Assembly: GCF_030733745.1 (NCBI RefSeq)
Contig: NZ_JASHIK010000002.1
Coordinates: forward strand, 248,001 to 312,000
Origin: Stappia sp. MMSF_3263
GTDB taxonomy: Bacteria; Pseudomonadota; Alphaproteobacteria; Rhizobiales; Stappiaceae
DNA: 64,000 nucleotides
Reading direction: 5' to 3'
Under the pieces are notes generated by a model. It saw only the letters and a list, made by a program, of their open reading frames with translations. It made no database searches and was not told the DNA's origin. The position numbers and the translations under genes were made by a program. Shown here piece after piece: positions 47,239 through 55,101 of this stretch (positions are counted from its first letter, which is position 1; each line of letters opens with the position of its first letter).

Positions 47239-49371
47239 TCAGCGAATGGTCAGGGTGATGCGCGCAGCGTTGCCGTCGGCGTCGATCACGGAAATCACGG
47301 AGGCACCCGGCCCGTCCGGCACCCAGGTGAGCGCGGTCGCGAAGGGGCCGCTTGCAACCGGCGCGCCGTTGGCAAGCCATAGGAACGGCGCCCGACCGCG
47401 CCTTGCCTTGATCACCAGGGGCATGGCAGGGCTCGCTCCGGGGGCGTCGGACAAGCCCAGATCGACCGTCGCCCCGTCGGGCGGATAGAAGATTTCCGGG
47501 CCCGGAGCGGCGCGCAAGCCGTCCTGCCGCGTCGCCGTGCGCGCATAGTGCAGCGCTGCCGGCACCTGGTCTCGCTCCGCCTCGAGCCCGCGCGGAGCAC
47601 GCGGCAGCGGGGTGCGCTTCGCACCAACCCGCTGGAAGGCATCGAACAGGATCGGGGTCGCGGACTGATAGCCGGTGATGCCCGGAACCGGCGTGCCATC
47701 GGCCCGGCCCACCCAGACGCCGACGACGTGGCGGCCGTCATAGCCGATGGCCCAGGCATCACGATAGCCGTAGGACGTTCCGGTCTTGTAGGCGATGCCC
47801 TCCCCGTTGGCGGTGTCGGGTGGCGGCACTTCCGAGAGGATCTCACCGATCCGCCACGCCGCCCCGGCAGACAGGACCGCGCCGGCATCCGGCCCCGGGC
47901 GGTTGTGCGCGTCCGTCCCGAAGGTCTCGCGCAGAACGACCGGGCGGCCACCGCGGGCAAGTCCGGCATAGAGCTGGACCAGATCGCGCAGTGTCAGGCC
48001 GAATCCGCCAAGCGCAGCCGCCAGTCCCGGCGCCTCGCCTTCGGGGAACCTGGGGTCGGTCCCGGCGCGGCGGAGCCTGGCAACGAACCGGGAGACGCCG
48101 ACCGCGTCGAGCAGCGCGACGGCCGGCACGTTCAGCGAAGCGGTGAGCGCCTGCCGTACCCGTACCGTGCCCTGGAAGGCGAGGTCGAAATTGGTCGGGC
48201 TGTAGCCGGACAGCGTCGTCGGCCGGTCCTCGATCAGGCTGTCGGGATGGGCGATACCCTCCTCGAAGGCAAGGCCGTAGATCAGCGGTTTCAGCGTCGA
48301 TCCGGGCGAACGGATTGCGCCCGTCATGTCGACATGGCCGCGCCGCGCCTCGTCGAGAAGGCCGGCGGAACCGACATGCGCGAGGATCTCGCCATTGCCG
48401 TGATCGGCGACCAGCAGCGCGACGGAGACATTGCGCCCCAGCCGCGCGGCGCGCTCGGAAACCATCGCCTCGAGCCGCGCCTGCAGTCCGGCATCAAGCG
48501 TCAGGCGAACCTCGGGCGCCCCGCCGCTTCGCGCCAATGCCTGCCGTGTCGCGTGGGGCGCCAGCATCGGCGCCGGCCGGCGGCGCGTCGGCACTGGTTC
48601 GCGCCGGGCGGCGGCCACCGTCCCGCGATCGAGCACGCCTTGCTCTTCCATCACCGCCAGCACCCTGTCGCGCGCCGCGCGGGCGGCTATCGCGTCGCGG
48701 TCGGGGCGGCGCGCCTCGGGAGACTGCGGCAGCGCCACGAGCAGGGCCGCCTGCGCCGGCGTGAGGCGCGCCGGCTCCTTGCCGAACCAGGCGAGGCTTG
48801 CCGCCCGCACACCCTCGATATTGCCTCCGAAGGGAGCGCGGGCGAGATAGAGGGAGAGGATATCGCGCTTGTCGAGTTCCCGCTCAAGCGCAAGCGCGCT
48901 CACCACCTGACGCCATTTCATCGCCAGCGAGCGGGTGGGCTCCTCCATGACCAGCCGCGCCGTCTGCATGGTCAGCGTCGAGGCGCCCGAAACGATCCGC
49001 CCCCGTGACAGAGCCTGTGCCCCGGCGCGCAGCACGGCGCGCGGGTCGACACCGTAGTGCTCGTGGTAACGCCGGTCCTCATAGGCGAGCAGCATCCGCA
49101 GATAGAGCGGATCGACCGTTTCGGGGTCAAGCGGCAGTCGCCAACGGTCATCGCCCGTCTGGAACGCGCGCAGCAGCGTGCCATCGCGATCCGTGACGAT
49201 GCGCGACATCTCCACGGGAGCGAGAAGTGCCTGCCGGTCGACAGTCAGCACGCCATAGGCAAGCGCGCCGGCCGCGGCCACCGGAATGGCCAGAACGATG
49301 AAGGCAAGCCAGCGCCAATGGCGGATCATGCGCCTCGCAAGGCCCGCAGCCCTGTCACCGGCCGGTTCCAT
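47239..49371 (-). CDS. pbpC: Penicillin-binding protein 1C
   Basis: Class A penicillin-binding protein: a glycosyltransferase plus transpeptidase anchored in the inner membrane. The 710-residue protein has one N-terminal membrane segment (residues about 20-42); a GT51 domain with the catalytic Glu98 in AYEDRRYHEHYGVDP and SGASTLTMQTAR; and a transpeptidase domain with Ser358 (SPGSTLKP), SLN (412-414) and KTGTS (Lys529). A C-terminal beta domain ends at ARITLTIR, as in PBP1C. It starts 15 bases after the alpha-2-macroglobulin stop; this pairing is known in many Gram-negatives and suggests joint repair/defence of the envelope. Confidence 0.96.
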   Translation of the reverse strand: MEPAGDRAAGLARRMIRHWRWLAFIVLAIPVAAAGALAYGVLTVDRQALLAPVEMSRIVTDRDGTLLRAFQTGDDRWRLPLDPETVDPLYLRMLLAYEDRRYHEHYGVDPRAVLRAGAQALSRGRIVSGASTLTMQTARLVMEEPTRSLAMKWRQVVSALALERELDKRDILSLYLARAPFGGNIEGVRAASLAWFGKEPARLTPAQAALLVALPQSPEARRPDRDAIAARAARDRVLAVMEEQGVLDRGTVAAARREPVPTRRRPAPMLAPHATRQALARSGGAPEVRLTLDAGLQARLEAMVSERAARLGRNVSVALLVADHGNGEILAHVGSAGLLDEARRGHVDMTGAIRSPGSTLKPLIYGLAFEEGIAHPDSLIEDRPTTLSGYSPTNFDLAFQGTVRVRQALTASLNVPAVALLDAVGVSRFVARLRRAGTDPRFPEGEAPGLAAALGGFGLTLRDLVQLYAGLARGGRPVVLRETFGTDAHNRPGPDAGAVLSAGAAWRIGEILSEVPPPDTANGEGIAYKTGTSYGYRDAWAIGYDGRHVVGVWVGRADGTPVPGITGYQSATPILFDAFQRVGAKRTPLPRAPRGLEAERDQVPAALHYARTATRQDGLRAAPGPEIFYPPDGATVDLGLSDAPGASPAMPLVIKARRGRAPFLWLANGAPVASGPFATALTWVPDGPGASVISVIDADGNAARITLTIR

Positions 49372-49386
49372 CTGCCACCTGCTCCG

Positions 49387-52300
49387 CTAGCGCAATGGTC
49401 CGAGCACCTCGATACGACCCGTCGCCGTACGCGCGCTGAGATCCGGGCGATACATGTCCTCCACCGTCGCCGGCGGATGGACAAAGCTGCCTGGCAGGGC
49501 CGCCCGCGCCAGATAGGCGAAGGTGAGCACGTCGGCGTTCCGCTGGGTCTCGTCAACGGCCGCGACGAAGCGGTCGTCCCGGAACTCGACATGATCGGGA
49601 TTGTCGACAGTCGACAGCCAGTCGAGCGCGCCGATATCGCCGGAGCGCACCAGGCGCGGGTTGTCGATGACAAGGCCCGCCGGCAGCCGGTCGACGACCA
49701 GCATGCGCCCCTTGCCCGGCCGCTCGCGCGTCACTGTCAGCACCACGGCAATGCGGGTGTTGAAACCCAGCGTTCCGGCGGACAACTCGTTGCCATCGAG
49801 ATCGTAGAAGGCCCGGGTGATGCGGTAGCCGTTGCCGCCCGCGGGTTCGGGCTCGACCGGCCGTCCGGCAACTGTCAGCACCACATCGGCCGGCTTGTCG
49901 CCGCGATTCTCGATGCGCACCGGCGTCGCCGCGATGCCCGTGCCGGAAAGCCTGCGGTCAAGGCGGCCGCTGGCGACCTGCCCATCGACTGCGAAGCTCG
50001 CGTCGTCGGCCTTCTGCTGCAATTCATGGCCGGCAACAAGAAGCCAGGCCATGTCTTGCGTCGACAGGTAGTCGGCCGCATCCTGCCGGTTGGCGACATC
50101 GCGGGCGAGTTGCATCGCATCAACGCTCGTCGCGCCGGCACGGGTGACATAGGCAAGCACGCCCGCCGCATCGCGCAACGCAGTCCCGTAGTCACCGCGA
50201 TAGCCGGTCGTCTCCGGCCTGCCGACATCTGCAACGGCAGCCTTGAAGACCCGTCCGGCACGTTCCGTCTCGCCGTAGATCGACAGCGCCGCGCCCACCT
50301 GTGCCTTGGCCAGGGCCGATCCGAATGCTGAAAGCCTGACATCTGCGTAGTAGCGCAGGTCGCCGACCGAGGCCCGTCCGGCGGTCGCCAGCACATAGAG
50401 CCCGTAGGCGATCCCCTCGCCGCCGTCGTCGAAGTCCGAAGCGTAGGAAATGCGGTTCTCGAGATTGTCGAGAGCACTTTCCAGCGCGATGCGCGGCACA
50501 TCGTAATCGCGTTCGCGCGCCCGGATCAGGAAATCCGCCACATAGGCGTCGAGCCAGGGATCCTGATTGCCGAAACTGGACCACAGGCCGAAGGATCCGC
50601 TCGAATTCTGGTTCCCCAGCACTCGGCGGATCGCGGTTTCGACCCGCTCGCGCGCCGCGTTGTCGGTCTCAAGTCCGCTGACGACGGCCAGTTCGTTCAA
50701 ATAAAGCAAGGGCAACGCCCGGCTCGTGGTCTGTTCGGTACAGCCGTAGGGATAACGGTCGAGTGCGGCGAGCAGGCCCGGAATGTCGATGCGCGCGGCA
50801 CCTCCGGCCGCCACCGTCAGGCTTGCCGTCTGCGGCACGATCCCGGCCAGTGTGTCGGCATCGAGGGTCAGGCCGGCACCGGGCGCCAGCGTCACGAAGG
50901 ACCGCCGCGAGATCGGCGGCATCGTGTCGCGAATGCCGAGCGCCAGCGACTTCTCCGCCACCGGTCCGTCCGGACCGGCCAGTGTCAGGGCGAGCGTTGC
51001 GTTGCCTGGCGTGCCATTCGCCGTCACCGGGAAGCGAAGCGAGCGCCGTTCGCCGGCCGCCAGAGTGACCTTCCCCGAAATGTCGTCGAGATCCAGGGAA
51101 AGCGGCCCGTCAATCTCCGCCTGAAGCACGTAGTCGCCGGCCGGTCCCTCGACATTGTCGATCTCGACCAGCAGGCGCGAGCTGTCATCCGGAGCCAGGA
51201 AGCGCGGCAGGGTCGCCGTTACCACCACGGGATCGCGCACAACCACCTCGCGTTCCGCGTGGCCAACACCGTTCTCGCTCCATGCGACGGCCATGAGGCG
51301 GACTGTCCCGTTGAAGTCGGGCACTTCGAAGGAAACCGTGGCCTTTCCGTCGGCATCCGTCTCGACAACGCCCGAGAAGAGCGCCATCGGCGCCTCCTGC
51401 GGCGGCGGGGCCGCCAGGGACAGGCCGGTGCCATCGCCGCCGGAGCGGACCAGCCCCCGGTCGCCCACGGTGCGGTCGATCAATTCGCCGTAATAGTCGC
51501 GGATCTCCATGCCCAGCCGGCGCTGGCCGAAATACCAGCCATCGGGATCGGGCGTCTTGAATCGCGTCAGGTTGAGGATACCGACATCGACGGCGGCAAT
51601 CGTCAGGAAGGCGGGCTTGCCGGCCGGCTGGCCGGTAATCTGCACCCCGACCTCCATCGTCGTGCGCGGTCGCATCGTGTCGGGCGCATCAAGCACGACG
51701 CTGTGGCGACGCTCGCCCGGGTCGACGGCAAGCCATTGCAGGCCGAGCGCGCGCGAGGGCATGCGCTTGGCCTCCAGGTCCATCGGTCGAAGCAGGGTCG
51801 CGGTGACATAGGCACCATTGCCCCAGTCATCGGTAACGGTGAGGTCGATATCGCTTTCACCCTCGGCAACCTCGACAACCCGGCTCTCGATCAGCCTGTC
51901 GCCCATCACCTGGACAAGCGCAATCCCGTCGAACCGCGGCTTCAGGCGCAGCTTCGCCGTATCGCCGACGCGGTAGGCCTCCTTGTCGAGGCCGACCTCA
52001 AGGACGTCCGGCGTTTGCGAGGAGGAGGCCGAGGCATACCAGCCGGCGCTGAAGGTGGTGCTGGTGGCGGCAGGCTCGGGCCCGTTCATCACCAGTTCCA
52101 GCCTGTAGCGCCCCCATTCGACGGGAACCGACAGCATGGCCGATTGCCCGGCCTCAATGGCGATCTCGCCATTGGCGACACGCTTGCTCGTTGTCACCGG
52201 CTCGAACGACCAACGGTTGTCGGAGCGGTACCACTGGTAGCGGGTCTCGACCTTCGAAAGCGTCCACAAAACGTCGTTCGCGGCCATGCGAGCACCGGAC

Positions 52301-54915
52301 CGGTCAATGGCGACAATCTCGAAATTCGCGGGACCACCCTCGCCAAGGCCACCATCGAAGCCAGGCTTGACGCCAATGCGCGGGCCATCGGCCAGAACCG
52401 GCAGGTCCAGGCCACGCTCGACATAGCGCCCGCCCGCCTCGACCACGCGCACAACCACCTTCGCCTCGTAGCCGGCCGTTGTCGGCTCCAGCTGCGGTGC
52501 GGGCAGGACAAAATCCGCCTTGCCGGTCTCGTCGGTCACCGTGCCATCGGGCAACGACTGGCGGTTGGGATAGACCTGCTCATCGGCAAGGCCGAACACG
52601 TAACCGGGGAAGGCCGGGTTCTTGCGCGTGGGCGAGACGACGAGATCGCCTTCGACACGCTGGCCGCCGGCCGGCGCGCCATAGAGGAACTTCGCCTCGA
52701 GCGAGACTGTCGGCGGCGCTTGCGGATCGAGCGCCTCGGCATCCGCCGTCGGCGTGAAGTCGACACGCTCGGGCTGGTAATCCTCAACAAGGAAGGACAC
52801 TTGCGCCAGCGCCGCGCTCTTGGGATCCGCATGGACCCTCAAGGACCAGCTTCCCTGCTGGGCGGAGGCAGGCAGCTCCAGCGCGTGGGCACGGCCGCCG
52901 GCCCCTGCCTCGCCGACCTGGACGCGCGCATGTTCGACACCGTCAGGCCGGTCATAGATGAAGGTCAACGGCAGATCGGGAAGGGCCATGGCGGCGGGAT
53001 CGCGTGCCATCGCTCCCGCATGCACCGTCTCTCCAGGCCGGAAGACGCCCCGGTCGAGCCAGGCGAAGACGTCGATCGGACCCGGCGCGGCGCGTCCTTC
53101 CACGCCCCGGTCGGAAAGATCGAAGGCGGGCTTGGTAAGGTCGAGGAACGCATAGTCGCCGCTCGCCGTCTCGACGCCGATCATCGCCGGTGCGCTGCCG
53201 CCCGTGCCACGCGTCAGTCCCGGCGCGAAGCGGGCAAAGCCGTCGGCGTCGCTCTTCGTCTCGCCAAGCACCTCGTTGTTGACCGCAACGAGACGCACAC
53301 TCGCATCCGCAACGGCAGAGGCGTCGGAGAGCGAACGCACCGCGACCACCGCCTCGCCCGGTCCGGTATAGGCGCTGACGCCGAGATCGGAGACGAGGAA
53401 CCATTGCGTGGCCCACGGGCCCCAGCGGTTCTCCCTGTCCTCCTTCGCCCGTGCCACCATCGCGTAGACACCGGGCTTCATTTCCAGACCGAAATCGGCA
53501 ACCGGAACCGCCGTGGTCACATCCTGGTTGAGGCGCTGCTGCGTCTCCACCGTGCCCGACCAGAGCTTCTCTCCATATTCGGTGCGAATCTGGTCGGCGC
53601 GGTAGTTGTTGAGCTGGGACAGGATGCGCTGGTCGCGCAGCGCCGCGGCCAGGCCGCGCTCGCCGATGCGATAGATTTCCGTCTCCACCGATGCGGTATT
53701 GACGGTGATCACCGGGATCGTCGCTCCATCGCCGGCCGGCAGCACATAGGCGCGGCCGAGAAAGCGCACTGACGGGCTGCGGTCGCGGACATAGACGGTG
53801 AGGTCGGCGGTTTTCTCGAGTTTCTCGCCATCGGCGGACGGAACGCCTTCACGCAACAGAAGCGAGTAGCGCTCGCCATGACGCACGCCGTCGACGCAGA
53901 TCTGGGCGCCCTCGCTCTCGATCGAATAAGGGCCCTCGCCGGTCACCCGCACAAAGGGCGAGAAATCGGTGGCGCGCGCCAGAGTGTCTGAGAACACGAT
54001 GCAGATTCTCGGCGTGGCCGCGTCGGCATCCACCTGATGGTCGAGAATGCGGAAGCCGTGCTGGGCCACCATCTTGTCGTAGCGGGTGCGGCGCAGCGGT
54101 GTCTCGTCCAGCTCCAGGCCGGCGCGCAGCGCCTTGATGGCCGGCTTGTAGAGCTGGCGGCGCTCAAGGGCGCTGGCCAGAAGATCGAGCGCATCGACCC
54201 GTTCGGCTTCGCCGGTCGACGCCAGATAGGCGTTGATGGCCGCACTCGCCCCGTCATTCTCGACCTGGTTGCGGCGTTGCCAGTCGGAGGGCTTTTGGGC
54301 GACCAGCGAGCTGGCAAGGCCGCTCCAGAGGCCGAAACGCCCGCCATCCAGCGTCAGCGCACGCGCGAAACTGCGTTCCGCGTCCTCGTAACGGCTCGCG
54401 CCGAGAGAGGTCCAGGCGGCGGATTCGAGCGCCCCGGCGGTTGCTCCGCCGGCATCGAACTTGCGCGACAGGGCGCGGCCGTAGCGCCCCGCCTCTTCCG
54501 TCAGCGAACCGGGCAGGAAGGAGATTTCGGATTCGCGCGCCTTGCGGGTGGCCTCGTCGCGCACGGCGACGGTCACCACACGGCCGGCGACCGCGCCGGA
54601 AAAGGCCTGCAGGCGGCCGACATCGGACTTCAGGAAGCACCATCCGGCGGAGGTGTTGAAGGTGAAGGCGCGGCACTGGTTGCTGTCCAGGCAGGCGGCC
54701 TTGCAGGCCTCAAGATCGACATCCTTCAGGGTGCGGAAATCGGCGCCGAAGTAATCAGCATCGTCGACCGTGACGATCCGCCGTTCTTCACCGGAGGATG
54801 TTCCCCCGGACGACTGGGCGATTGCGGGCATGGATGCCAGGCCGCCGAAAACGAGCAGCGATAGGGCAAGGCCTGCAAACAATCGCGAGCCGCGATCCCT
54901 GACAGTCGAATGCAT
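49387..54915 (-). CDS. Bacterial alpha-2-macroglobulin with PAN domain and thioester
   Basis: An 1842-residue periplasmic protease-trap protein. In order: a cleavable signal (residues 1-33, ending AIA before QSS), a PAN/Apple-like domain (about 48-115; Cys71, 75, 81, 93), a helical region, macroglobulin beta-domains, and the thioester motif YPYGCTEQ with Cys1392, followed by the alpha-alpha toroid and receptor-like domains. There is no lipobox, so unlike E. coli YfhM it is predicted soluble in the periplasm. I chose ATG 54915 (MHSTVRDRGSR) with GGGGGGAAG upstream over a longer frame. It is transcribed directly before pbpC. Confidence 0.95.
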   Translation of the reverse strand: MHSTVRDRGSRLFAGLALSLLVFGGLASMPAIAQSSGGTSSGEERRIVTVDDADYFGADFRTLKDVDLEACKAACLDSNQCRAFTFNTSAGWCFLKSDVGRLQAFSGAVAGRVVTVAVRDEATRKARESEISFLPGSLTEEAGRYGRALSRKFDAGGATAGALESAAWTSLGASRYEDAERSFARALTLDGGRFGLWSGLASSLVAQKPSDWQRRNQVENDGASAAINAYLASTGEAERVDALDLLASALERRQLYKPAIKALRAGLELDETPLRRTRYDKMVAQHGFRILDHQVDADAATPRICIVFSDTLARATDFSPFVRVTGEGPYSIESEGAQICVDGVRHGERYSLLLREGVPSADGEKLEKTADLTVYVRDRSPSVRFLGRAYVLPAGDGATIPVITVNTASVETEIYRIGERGLAAALRDQRILSQLNNYRADQIRTEYGEKLWSGTVETQQRLNQDVTTAVPVADFGLEMKPGVYAMVARAKEDRENRWGPWATQWFLVSDLGVSAYTGPGEAVVAVRSLSDASAVADASVRLVAVNNEVLGETKSDADGFARFAPGLTRGTGGSAPAMIGVETASGDYAFLDLTKPAFDLSDRGVEGRAAPGPIDVFAWLDRGVFRPGETVHAGAMARDPAAMALPDLPLTFIYDRPDGVEHARVQVGEAGAGGRAHALELPASAQQGSWSLRVHADPKSAALAQVSFLVEDYQPERVDFTPTADAEALDPQAPPTVSLEAKFLYGAPAGGQRVEGDLVVSPTRKNPAFPGYVFGLADEQVYPNRQSLPDGTVTDETGKADFVLPAPQLEPTTAGYEAKVVVRVVEAGGRYVERGLDLPVLADGPRIGVKPGFDGGLGEGGPANFEIVAIDRSGARMAANDVLWTLSKVETRYQWYRSDNRWSFEPVTTSKRVANGEIAIEAGQSAMLSVPVEWGRYRLELVMNGPEPAATSTTFSAGWYASASSSQTPDVLEVGLDKEAYRVGDTAKLRLKPRFDGIALVQVMGDRLIESRVVEVAEGESDIDLTVTDDWGNGAYVTATLLRPMDLEAKRMPSRALGLQWLAVDPGERRHSVVLDAPDTMRPRTTMEVGVQITGQPAGKPAFLTIAAVDVGILNLTRFKTPDPDGWYFGQRRLGMEIRDYYGELIDRTVGDRGLVRSGGDGTGLSLAAPPPQEAPMALFSGVVETDADGKATVSFEVPDFNGTVRLMAVAWSENGVGHAEREVVVRDPVVVTATLPRFLAPDDSSRLLVEIDNVEGPAGDYVLQAEIDGPLSLDLDDISGKVTLAAGERRSLRFPVTANGTPGNATLALTLAGPDGPVAEKSLALGIRDTMPPISRRSFVTLAPGAGLTLDADTLAGIVPQTASLTVAAGGAARIDIPGLLAALDRYPYGCTEQTTSRALPLLYLNELAVVSGLETDNAARERVETAIRRVLGNQNSSGSFGLWSSFGNQDPWLDAYVADFLIRARERDYDVPRIALESALDNLENRISYASDFDDGGEGIAYGLYVLATAGRASVGDLRYYADVRLSAFGSALAKAQVGAALSIYGETERAGRVFKAAVADVGRPETTGYRGDYGTALRDAAGVLAYVTRAGATSVDAMQLARDVANRQDAADYLSTQDMAWLLVAGHELQQKADDASFAVDGQVASGRLDRRLSGTGIAATPVRIENRGDKPADVVLTVAGRPVEPEPAGGNGYRITRAFYDLDGNELSAGTLGFNTRIAVVLTVTRERPGKGRMLVVDRLPAGLVIDNPRLVRSGDIGALDWLSTVDNPDHVEFRDDRFVAAVDETQRNADVLTFAYLARAALPGSFVHPPATVEDMYRPDLSARTATGRIEVLGPLR

Positions 54916-55101
54916 GAGCTTCCCCCCAATGGCGGCCGGACCGAAGCCGGCAATCTGATTCCCGGCTGGCGTGCTGCCATCCGGCTCCCGAAGCGTGAAG
55001 GGGATCATGCAATCTTGACAAGTCCAAGACCAAAATGACGTAATTTTCGCATCAGGGTTGTCGCAGCAGATCGAACTCGCCCGTTGCGCGACGTCGCCCG
55101 G

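Noticed and set aside
51259-53772. 837-codon open frame on the plus strand
   Set aside because: Antisense to the alpha-2-macroglobulin gene; composition typical of antisense high-G+C frames.
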